The notes under the pieces were generated by a model. The model was not told the DNA's origin and ran no database searches. It was given only the letters and a program-made list of their open reading frames with translations. A stretch of 10,866 nt of DNA from Anaerolineales bacterium (GTDB lineage Bacteria > Chloroflexota > Anaerolineae > Anaerolineales > Anaerolineaceae): assembly GCA_020060485.1 (NCBI GenBank), contig JAGVAB010000154.1, positions 1 through 10,866 on the forward strand. Direction: 5' to 3'. Positions 1 to 5,255 of this stretch are shown piece by piece. The position numbers and the translations under genes were made by a program. How positions within the stretch are numbered: the first letter of the stretch is position 1; every line of letters begins with the position of its first letter.

Positions 1-6
1 ACAAAA

Positions 7-68
7 AGCTCCCCTTCCCGCAGAAAAATGAATTGGGATTCGTCACGCAAGCAGCGGGGAGGGGAGTT
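7..68 (-). terminator. Long inverted repeat, possible minus-strand terminator
   Basis: Bases 7-21 can pair with 54-68 over 15 positions (two of them G-U), leaving a 32-nt loop. Read on the minus strand the stem is followed directly by a run of five T, which is terminator-like; read on the plus strand it is not followed by T. The loop is long for an intrinsic terminator and no minus-strand gene is seen just upstream of it, so it may instead serve a transcript I cannot define or act as a DNA-level element. Confidence 0.35.
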
Positions 69-80
69 CGAGGGGCGGGG
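56..80 (+). other. Putative G-quadruplex motif
   Basis: Four runs of exactly four G lie at 56-59, 61-64, 72-75 and 77-80, with loops of 1, 7 and 1 bases. This fits the standard intramolecular G-quadruplex pattern with unusually short outer loops. The first two runs are also the 3' arm of the 7-68 inverted repeat, so hairpin and quadruplex would exclude each other. It lies about 100 bases upstream of the promoter at 184-212. Confidence 0.5.
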
Positions 81-94
81 TGAATAAACCCTGG

Positions 95-133
95 TGATGC
101 ACAGACCGTCTTTCGTCCGGCCTTGTGCCATCA
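95..133. repeat. Bulged inverted repeat upstream of small-peptide promoter
   Basis: TGATGCACA at 95-103 pairs with TGTGCCATCA at 124-133 over nine pairs with one bulged C at 129. The interior holds a further CCG/CGG pairing at 106-108 and 118-120. It lies upstream of the predicted start of transcription near 219, so it may be an operator-like DNA palindrome or the remains of an upstream or antisense RNA. Confidence 0.35.
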
Positions 134-183
134 ATAAAAGAAACAAATGGAAAATTAACTTTGAGAAAACCATGAATAACCTC

Positions 184-212
184 TTGACCTGCATGCAGCT
201 TTCTGGTAAACT
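184..212 (+). promoter_or_regulatory. Sigma70-type promoter for small ORF
   Basis: TTGACC at 184-189 (five of six matches to TTGACA) and TAAACT at 207-212 (four of six to TATAAT) are separated by exactly 17 bases. Transcription would start near 219 and give a leader of about 47 bases before the ATG at 266. Confidence 0.6.
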
Positions 213-265
213 CTGCTTGTTGTAAGAAATTTATCAGAATTTTTTCAAAGAAAGGAGACGCGAAT

Positions 266-349
266 ATGAGCAAGACATTTATTTGCAACGTCTATGTTGG
301 CACTGTACAAGCTGTGTCTGTTTACGCGCCTCCAGGTGGAGTCTCTTAA
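266..349 (+). CDS. Small peptide of 27 aa, unknown function
   Basis: This ORF was not recognised as any known family. It begins MSKTFICNVYVG and ends YAPPGGVS. Support for it being real comes from its surroundings: a spaced promoter at 184-212, a strong Shine-Dalgarno AAGGAG at 252-257 eight bases before the ATG, and an intrinsic terminator 30 bases after the stop, giving a transcript near 190 nt that carries only this ORF. The peptide is mildly hydrophobic, holds one Cys (residue 7) and a Pro-Pro-Gly-Gly stretch near the end, and has no clear membrane helix or run of regulatory codons. It could be a secreted or modified peptide, or a leader peptide acting on the tandem terminators before the RIO kinase gene. 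No modifying enzyme or exporter gene is adjacent, so a peptide natural product is not supported. Confidence 0.5.
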   Translation: MSKTFICNVYVGTVQAVSVYAPPGGVS

Positions 350-379
350 GGTAAGCATTTTCTCTTAAACTGAACTCGA

Positions 380-411
380 CCACAGGCGCAAAACATGCCC
401 TGTGGTTTTTT
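380..411 (+). terminator. Intrinsic terminator 1 after small ORF
   Basis: CCACAGG at 380-386 pairs with CCTGTGG at 399-405, extended by two inner G-C pairs past a bulged C, with a 7-nt loop and six T at 406-411. It ends the small-peptide transcript. Confidence 0.75.
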
Positions 412-447
412 GATGAAATGGCACCAATCTCGATCCCTCGCGATCAG

Positions 448-483
448 AAGGCCACAGGAATGTTCGAAACCTGTGGCCTTTTT
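448..483 (+). terminator. Intrinsic terminator 2, same stem core
   Basis: An 11-bp perfect stem pairs 448-458 with 470-480 around an 11-nt loop, and the T run 479-483 follows. The stem contains the same CCACAGG/CCTGTGG core as the first terminator, so the 3' arm of the first (399-405) could pair with the 5' arm of the second (452-458), dissolving both. It lies 48 bases before the RIO kinase start. Confidence 0.75.
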
Positions 484-530
484 GTTTACACAACATCATT
501 TATCAGAACTTATCATAAGGAAAAGCAATC

Positions 531-1568
531 ATGTCTACTAAAAATTTGATCCAGTATTTTGAAGATTTGGAAGATCTGGAAAAATCGCAGGACGGGAAGA
601 AAATTTCCCACATCAAAAATATGAGCCGCGAGCAGAAGAGAACCTCGCAGATGGATAAAATAACAGCCCCTGCAACCATCACCGAACAACAGGATGCCGG
701 CCAGGTTTTTGAATTCAGCTACCAGGCCTCGCACCATGAGCGCCAATGGATCATCGACTCACTGGGCGGCTTTTACCAGAGCCACTGGTTTGACGATGTA
801 CTGCAACTGATCAAAGGCGGCAAGGAGGCTTCGGTCTATCTCTGCCAGGACAATGACACCACCCATACCAGCCATCTGGCGGCCAAGGTCTACCGGCCGC
901 GGCGTTTCCGCAATCTGCGCAAGGACCATCTCTACCGCGAAGGACGCGACGATCTGGACGAAAACGGCCACATCATCACCGACGATGGCATGCAGCACGC
1001 CATCAAAAAACGCACCACCTATGGCCGCCAGCTTCTGCACTCCTCCTGGATCGAACATGAGGTCAAGACCATGCAGATCCTCAGACAAGCCGGAGCCGAT
1101 GTGCCGCACATCTTTGCCAGCGGAAACAACGCCATCCTGATGACCTATGTCGGCGAGGCAGAAATGGCCGCCCCTGCGCTCAACGAGATCGACCTCGAAC
1201 CGGCTGAAGCCCGGCAGCTTTTTGAAAGGGTGCTGGCAAACATCGAGATCATGCTGGCCCACGACAGGGTGCACGGCGACCTCTCGGCCTACAACATCCT
1301 CTATTGGGATGGCGAGATTACGCTGATCGATTTTCCGCAAGCCATTTCGCCCAGGGAAAATCGCAATGCCTATCCGATCTTCCAGCGCGATGTCAAAAGG
1401 ATTTGTGAGTACTTTGCAGAGCAAGGGGTACGTTCGCAGCCCCAGACCATAGCGGAAGGGATGTGGCATAAATTCCGCCACCCAACCACACCCGATATGG
1501 ACCCACATTTCCTCGACCCTGACAGTGATGAAGACATCGCATTATGGAATCGATTGAAAGTAACCTGA
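531..1568 (+). CDS. RIO1-like atypical serine protein kinase
   Basis: The protein has 345 residues and carries the marks of the RIO kinase family. A short nucleotide-binding loop GGKEASVY lies at 96-103, the ATP-anchoring Lys of AAKVY at 119, the catalytic loop HGDLSAYN at 248-255 (Asp250, Asn255) and the metal-binding IDFPQ at 266-270 (Asp267). The canonical glycine-rich loop and substrate lobe of ordinary kinases are absent, as expected for RIO proteins. The first 80 residues are charged and low in order, and the acidic C-terminal tail follows the kinase domain. In archaea and eukaryotes RIO proteins act in small-subunit ribosome maturation; the bacterial role is poorly known. All key residues are kept, so it should bind ATP and be active. 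AAGGAA at 517-522 supports this start. A GNAT gene follows 63 bases downstream on the same strand, probably on the same transcript. Confidence 0.9.
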   Translation: MSTKNLIQYFEDLEDLEKSQDGKKISHIKNMSREQKRTSQMDKITAPATITEQQDAGQVFEFSYQASHHERQWIIDSLGGFYQSHWFDDVLQLIKGGKEASVYLCQDNDTTHTSHLAAKVYRPRRFRNLRKDHLYREGRDDLDENGHIITDDGMQHAIKKRTTYGRQLLHSSWIEHEVKTMQILRQAGADVPHIFASGNNAILMTYVGEAEMAAPALNEIDLEPAEARQLFERVLANIEIMLAHDRVHGDLSAYNILYWDGEITLIDFPQAISPRENRNAYPIFQRDVKRICEYFAEQGVRSQPQTIAEGMWHKFRHPTTPDMDPHFLDPDSDEDIALWNRLKVT

Positions 1569-1631
1569 GAAACACCGCGCCTGCCTGGCAGGAATGACGC
1601 CGCAGTACGCGAGCAAAAAAGGAAGGAAACC

Positions 1632-2597
1632 ATGTTTCACATTCGCCCATTTGAACGAACAGAAATGGATTACCGGGCAGCAGCAGACATTCAATCTGCG
1701 ACCTGGTCGGATTGCCTCAACAGCCTGTCCATGTGGAAACGCGCCGACGATCTGGTTGACTCGCGTTCCCTTGTCCAGCGCCTGGTGGCAGTAGAGCAGG
1801 GCGATATTGTTGGATTGGCGGTTTTGGTGGAACCTGAGCAGCAGACCGAGCCAGGCAAATATGACCTCTCGATCATCGTCCGCCCCGAACATCAACGCCA
1901 GGGCATTGGCAGCGCCTTCTACCGGCATATGCTGCACAACCTCAACGGCCGTCCATTGGTGAAAATAACCTCCGGCACCCGCGAGGACAAGCAGCAGGGC
2001 ATCCGCTTTTTGAATCGCTTCGGCTTCAACCAGGTGATGCGCGCTCCACTCTGCTCTCTGAATGTGACCAAATTTAATGCAGCCCGCTTCGCTGGCATCT
2101 GGGAGCGGATGGCCCGTCAGGGCATTCAGGTATTGCCATTGACACGCGCCGCCCTGGCTTACCCCGACTGGCAGCGCCGCATCTGGGACCTGGACTGGGG
2201 ACTGAAGCAGGAATTGCCTTCTCCTCTGCCATTGGTACGCCTGCCCTTCGAGAAATTCCAGCGCAGCGTGCTGGGCCAGGCGGATTTCAAACCGGCTGCC
2301 TGGTTCGTGGCTCTGGACAATAACCGCTGGGTGGGCATCAGCCGGCTGATGGAACTGGCGGGCGAGCCGGGTAAACTTTATCATGGTCTGACCGGCGTGG
2401 TACCCAGCCACCGCCGGCGGGGCATTGCCACAGCCCTCAAGATCAGCGCAATTGAATATGCCCGTCAGGCGGGGGCAGAATGGATTGAAACAGAAAACGA
2501 GGAAAACAACCCGATGTATGCCCTCAACATGAAGCTCGGCTTCCAGCCGCTGCCTGCCTGGCTGCACTTTGAAAAAGAAGCCCCCCTGGCTTCGTGA
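1632..2597 (+). CDS. Tandem GNAT-domain acetyltransferase
   Basis: The 321-residue protein contains two GNAT folds. The N-terminal acetyl-CoA binding motif reads VRPEHQRQGIG at 83-93, and the C-terminal one VVPSHRRRGIATALK at 256-270; both show the R/Q-x-x-G-x-G/A pyrophosphate loop. The second half also has the typical Asn-x6-Asn-x3-Gly-Phe ending (Asn293, Asn299, Gly303-Phe304), and the first has NRFGF at 128-132. It would transfer an acetyl or similar acyl group from CoA to an amine; the substrate cannot be told. The two-domain plan recalls mycothiol synthase-like proteins, but similarity of layout alone does not assign that function. AAGGAAGG about eight bases upstream supports the start. 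It follows the RIO kinase gene co-directionally and is closed by the terminator at 2603. Confidence 0.88.
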   Translation: MFHIRPFERTEMDYRAAADIQSATWSDCLNSLSMWKRADDLVDSRSLVQRLVAVEQGDIVGLAVLVEPEQQTEPGKYDLSIIVRPEHQRQGIGSAFYRHMLHNLNGRPLVKITSGTREDKQQGIRFLNRFGFNQVMRAPLCSLNVTKFNAARFAGIWERMARQGIQVLPLTRAALAYPDWQRRIWDLDWGLKQELPSPLPLVRLPFEKFQRSVLGQADFKPAAWFVALDNNRWVGISRLMELAGEPGKLYHGLTGVVPSHRRRGIATALKISAIEYARQAGAEWIETENEENNPMYALNMKLGFQPLPAWLHFEKEAPLAS

Positions 2598-2602
2598 GAT
2601 CA

Positions 2603-2648
2603 CAACCGCCCGCAGTTTGTTTTACAGCGGGCGGTTGTTTTTAATTTT
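2603..2648 (+). terminator. Strong intrinsic terminator after GNAT gene
   Basis: An 11-bp perfect GC-rich stem pairs 2603-2613 with 2627-2637 around a 13-nt loop, followed by TTTTTAATTTT. It ends the kinase-acetyltransferase unit six bases after the stop codon. Confidence 0.85.
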
Positions 2649-2653
2649 CAATC

Positions 2654-2759
2654 CACATCAGTGAGGAATGGCAGCGCCATACAAGTTGATGTGTTTTGAG
2701 AGACATAGATGTCTATACTGAAAATGACATCGGGGTCAGCAGAGCTGTACTGATGTCAT
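2654..2759 (+). promoter_or_regulatory. Leader with nested palindromes before CBS gene
   Basis: Three inverted repeats are built on a related hexamer. CACATCA 2654-2660 pairs with TGATGTG 2687-2693 and encloses ATGGC-agc-GCCAT at 2668-2680. AGACAT-ag-ATGTCT lies at 2701-2714 and overlaps a possible -10 TATACT at 2714-2719. ATGACATC 2724-2731 pairs with GATGTCAT 2752-2759 and encloses CAGC-aga-GCTG at 2737-2747, ending at the Shine-Dalgarno. These could be operators or a structured 5' leader; no good -35 is seen for TATACT. Confidence 0.45.
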
Positions 2760-2770
2760 GGAGGTGTATG

Positions 2771-3271
2771 ATGAATCGCATACGTCATTTGTTGGAAGTA
2801 AAGGGCTACGACACCTGGTTGATCCGGCCGGATGCGATGGTGATCGACGCCCTGCGTTTGATGGTGGAGAGGGATGTGGCCGCCCTGCTGGTAATGGAGC
2901 ATGGCCGGTTGACAGGCATCGTAACCGAACAGGATTATGCCCGCAAGGTGGAAATCTTGGGACGTTCGGCACAGACAACCAGGGTGAGCGAGATCATGAC
3001 CAATGCGCCCATCACCCTGCACCCGGACCAGACTGTGCAAGAGGCAATGGAGTGGATGGCCAACAAGCATATCGGTCATTTGCCGGTAATGGAAGGCGAA
3101 GATGTGATCGGCCTGATCTCGGCTGGCGACCTGCTGCGGGACATGGTCTACCAACAAAAACGCGCCATCCAGGGTCTTGAATCCCGCCTGGCTGTCGAAA
3201 GCCCGCGCGGCCGTGAGCGGAAAGAGACCTCCAACGCCCCATATGAACCAGGGATGCCATTGGGAGAATAG
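2771..3271 (+). CDS. CBS-domain pair protein
   Basis: The protein has 166 residues and is essentially one pair of CBS domains. The first spans about residues 8-65 and ends with GIVTEQD at 49-55; the second spans about 72-128 and ends with GLISAGD at 114-120. The Thr/Ser-x-x-Asp pattern in these strands commonly binds the ribose of adenosyl nucleotides, so it probably senses AMP, ATP or S-adenosyl ligands. The last 35 residues are charged and likely unstructured. No enzyme or channel domain is attached, so it may act on a partner encoded elsewhere. I chose the second ATG of an ATGATG pair because GGAGG at 2760-2764 stands six bases before it; a TTG at 2696 would add 25 residues without family support. 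It is a single-gene unit. Confidence 0.88.
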   Translation: MNRIRHLLEVKGYDTWLIRPDAMVIDALRLMVERDVAALLVMEHGRLTGIVTEQDYARKVEILGRSAQTTRVSEIMTNAPITLHPDQTVQEAMEWMANKHIGHLPVMEGEDVIGLISAGDLLRDMVYQQKRAIQGLESRLAVESPRGRERKETSNAPYEPGMPLGE

Positions 3272-3320
3272 CTTCCAGGCAGATCGCGCGATCCCGCAAG
3301 GATAAATGATCGGCGGATCA

Positions 3321-3373
3321 AACCGGCCACTTCGCCCCCCCATCCGGGGATGATACAAGCTCAGTGGCCGGTT
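3321..3373 (+). terminator. Hairpin after CBS gene
   Basis: AACCGGCCACT at 3321-3331 pairs perfectly with AGTGGCCGGTT at 3363-3373. The 31-nt loop has its own small hairpin, CATC-CGGG-GATG, at 3341-3352. No T run follows on the plus strand, so termination would be weak or factor-assisted, but its place 50 bases past the CBS stop fits a 3' end. Confidence 0.5.
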
Positions 3374-3380
3374 CTGGTAA

Positions 3381-3414
3381 ATAAAAACCTCCCGCGCCAA
3401 AACAGCGGGAGGTT
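3381..3414 (-). terminator. Intrinsic terminator of lipoprotein operon
   Basis: A 10-bp stem pairs 3386-3395 with 3405-3414 around a 9-nt loop. On the minus strand it is followed by TTTTTATTTA, and it lies 23 bases past the stop of the second lipoprotein gene. Confidence 0.8.
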
Positions 3415-3437
3415 GATTCACGGGACTGTCTGCTCGT

Positions 3438-4322
3438 CTACTTGACTTGTAATGAACGCGCCATCGCATCCAGCAGGCGCAAGTCGGGGGTGAAGCTTAC
3501 GTCAGATTGGGTTTCCAGCAAGGCTTTGGTTTCACTCAAGTACGCTTCAAACTGATCGCTGAAAGCCTCCCAATCTCCGCCAGGCGGTTCATCGGTGGAT
3601 GGCAGCATGGGATGGGCAACCGGCATGACAACGGCCACATACCAGGCGCCATCGCTGGTTATTCCCTGAAAGGTATAAAACAGCCCATTATTATTGATCG
3701 GATAAATGGCCTGTCCATATTGGCTCAGGTAGCGCACTCCGGAGCCGTTCTGGAAATCCATGTATTCAACATTGGAAGCGATCATTTGGGCAGCATTCCA
3801 TACTGGCAGAAAGGGGATCGTACCCGGTTCAGCCGGACGCTGCCCCAGCAGTTCAATCAACCTGTCAATGTTTTCGTTAACATATTCGTTTGTGGTGCGG
3901 TAGGCGTCCACCGGATAGATATAAATGGCCGGGGTATGCATGCTGCCATTCCAGGCATAATCCCTGAAGACAAAGCGGACATGTTCAGGAACCACGCCCA
4001 CCATATCTTCTGCCGGCGGCAGAACGGAGGATTCCACCCCACTGGCAAGTGCGGGATCATAAGTAAAACGAATGCCCTCAAAGTCAACTTCTTTGCCATC
4101 CGGAGCAGCAGCCTGGACTTCGAGTACGGCCGTGGGCTGCTGGGCAACTGCGGTTTGCTGCTGCTGAAGTTCGAGGATCTTCATGTCCAGTGCAGCCTGT
4201 GTGGCTTGCAGGGCAACCGCGGTGGCCTGCATTTGGCTGTCACCGGTCAAGTCAGACAAGCCGCAGGCCAGACTCAAAACCAGGGCCAGCATGGAAACCA
4301 GAACGATCCGAGATTTTCTCAT
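3438..4322 (-). CDS. Putative lipoprotein, unknown function
   Basis: I do not recognise the family. From the ATG at 4322 the product has 294 residues: a basic start, a hydrophobic stretch, and a probable lipobox ending in Ala-Cys (Cys20, preceded by LSLA), so it is likely exported and lipid-anchored. The Ser at position -3 makes the lipobox less than ideal. Residues about 30-65 are Ala/Gln/Thr-rich and look like a helical or coiled-coil spacer. A globular domain from about 75 to the end is rich in Tyr, Trp and Pro. A GTG at 4334 would add four residues, but GAGGA at 4333-4329 is a good Shine-Dalgarno for the ATG. It starts 24 bases after the stop of the other lipoprotein gene, so they form an operon and may share the same envelope task. 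Confidence 0.75.
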   Translation of the reverse strand: MRKSRIVLVSMLALVLSLACGLSDLTGDSQMQATAVALQATQAALDMKILELQQQQTAVAQQPTAVLEVQAAAPDGKEVDFEGIRFTYDPALASGVESSVLPPAEDMVGVVPEHVRFVFRDYAWNGSMHTPAIYIYPVDAYRTTNEYVNENIDRLIELLGQRPAEPGTIPFLPVWNAAQMIASNVEYMDFQNGSGVRYLSQYGQAIYPINNNGLFYTFQGITSDGAWYVAVVMPVAHPMLPSTDEPPGGDWEAFSDQFEAYLSETKALLETQSDVSFTPDLRLLDAMARSLQVK

Positions 4323-4346
4323 CCTTTTCCTCACAATCGAATGGGT

Positions 4347-4892
4347 CTATTGTTTGACCAGATAACTGGTCATGCCCATGCCGCCGCGGCCAGAGCCATC
4401 GGTGAACTCAATTTCTTCGCTCACTTGCAGGCGGCCGTCAGCCAGCAGGGTGATGGTTTGCAAATTGGTGGCGATGGCCGTTTTCCAGGTGACTGTCAGC
4501 GGGCTGGCTTGCGGCACAGCCTGCTCGTCCCAGGAGCACTCATCCACGTCACAGTGAGTCCACATTTGCACGTAAACCGTGCCGCTTTCGCTGCGGATTA
4601 TCATGCGGGTGATGCCCGGAGCGGTCTGGTCTTCATTGGCCCAGTTGCCGTCCATACTGGCAGAAGCAGGGGCAGCCTGTGCTGAAGGGTTTTCCTGAAC
4701 GGGTTGCGGCTGTGCTGGTTCCTGCGGCGCGGCTTCGGCCTGAGCCGGCTGAGCAGTGAGCGGTGTTACGGCTGGCTCGTCGGCTGTCTGGGCGCCGGGT
4801 AGACTGTTGAGAATGCTGCATGCGCTCAAGGTCAGCAGCAGTATCATCATCAATGAAAAGAGATATGTTTTGTGCTTAAGACATGTAAACAT
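4347..4892 (-). CDS. Lipoprotein with WxN / CxxxxCxW domain
   Basis: The product has 181 residues. A signal peptide with a 12-residue hydrophobic core ends in a classic lipobox LSAC (Cys25), so it should be lipid-anchored outside the cytoplasmic membrane. Residues about 36-78 form an Ala/Pro/Gln-rich linker. The C-terminal domain has GNWANED near 82-88, GITRMII near 93-99 and WTHCDVDECSWDE near 111-123, matching a small domain I recall from Chloroflexota and cyanobacterial exported proteins (WxNxD, ITR, Cys-x4-Cys-x-Trp). Its function is not known to me. The two Cys may form a disulfide. AGAGGA seven bases before the ATG at 4892 fixes the start; the reading frame stays open upstream to 5192 but that part has no signal-peptide sense. 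It is the first gene of the two-lipoprotein operon. Confidence 0.8.
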   Translation of the reverse strand: MFTCLKHKTYLFSLMMILLLTLSACSILNSLPGAQTADEPAVTPLTAQPAQAEAAPQEPAQPQPVQENPSAQAAPASASMDGNWANEDQTAPGITRMIIRSESGTVYVQMWTHCDVDECSWDEQAVPQASPLTVTWKTAIATNLQTITLLADGRLQVSEEIEFTDGSGRGGMGMTSYLVKQ

Positions 4893-4983
4893 GGTTGTAT
4901 CCTCTTGGTGGTTGATTTTCCGGTCTGGCACACCGGCCACAATGACCGGCGCATAACTGCGGCAGTTCACAGGGGAAAAGTTG

Positions 4984-5004
4984 CAAGGTTCGTACCGAAC
5001 CTTG
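4984..5004. promoter_or_regulatory. Perfect palindrome at lipoprotein operon start
   Basis: CAAGGTTCG-TAC-CGAACCTTG is a perfect 9-3-9 inverted repeat, about 92 bases before the first lipoprotein ATG. A possible minus-strand -10 TATACT occupies 5015-5010, which would put the transcription start near 5003, within the palindrome. This fits an operator, although the -35 region is poor. A 5' UTR hairpin is the alternative. Confidence 0.45.
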
Positions 5005-5178
5005 AGTCCAGTATACATGATTTTTGAGGATTCCTGCCATGCAGCAAAGCATACTATAATATTTGTACTTTTTGGAGGCTGCACACTACGCCCCTTTGTG
5101 AAAGCTGAGTAAGCGCCCCTTTTTTCTGAATTTCTTATGAACTCTACCTGGTGGCAGACGCATTCTGTGAAACGGCCT

Positions 5179-5207
5179 TTGCCCTTTCCCATCTCTCATC
5201 GTATAAT
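5179..5207 (+). promoter_or_regulatory. Sigma70-type promoter of hutU operon
   Basis: TTGCCC at 5179-5184 and a perfect TATAAT at 5202-5207 are 17 bases apart. Transcription would start near 5214, about 42 bases before the hutU ATG. The rest of the 363-base gap between 4892 and 5256 has no gene. It holds a repeated CGCCCCTTT at 5089-5097 and 5114-5122. Confidence 0.65.
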
Positions 5208-5255
5208 TCAAAAGGGGGATGGATGGCTGAATTATTTTGAAATGCGGAGGTTTCC

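Noticed and set aside
43..288. Minus-strand ORF of 81 codons
   Set aside because: It is antisense to the promoter and start of the small ORF, with no Shine-Dalgarno; only an RNA remains possible there.
759..1508. Minus-strand ORF of 249 codons
   Set aside because: It lies fully antisense to the RIO kinase gene with intact motifs, and its own translation shows no family pattern.
1542..2603. Minus-strand ORF of 353 codons
   Set aside because: It mirrors the GNAT gene; the long open frame is a by-product of codon use. No Shine-Dalgarno or domain is seen.
2696..2770. Longer start (TTG) of the CBS protein
   Set aside because: It lacks a Shine-Dalgarno and reads through the palindromic leader; ATG at 2771 has GGAGG at good spacing.
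3507..4685. Plus-strand ORF of 392 codons across both lipoprotein genes
   Set aside because: The minus-strand genes have signal peptides, lipoboxes and Shine-Dalgarno sites; the plus frame has none.
5089..5122. Repeated CGCCCCTTT as a terminator or CRISPR-like repeat
   Set aside because: Only two copies, no stem partner upstream of the T run, so it is noted only as a short direct repeat.
4893..5192. N-terminal extension of the first lipoprotein
   Set aside because: It would place about 100 residues before a clear signal peptide and would read through the palindrome and promoter region.
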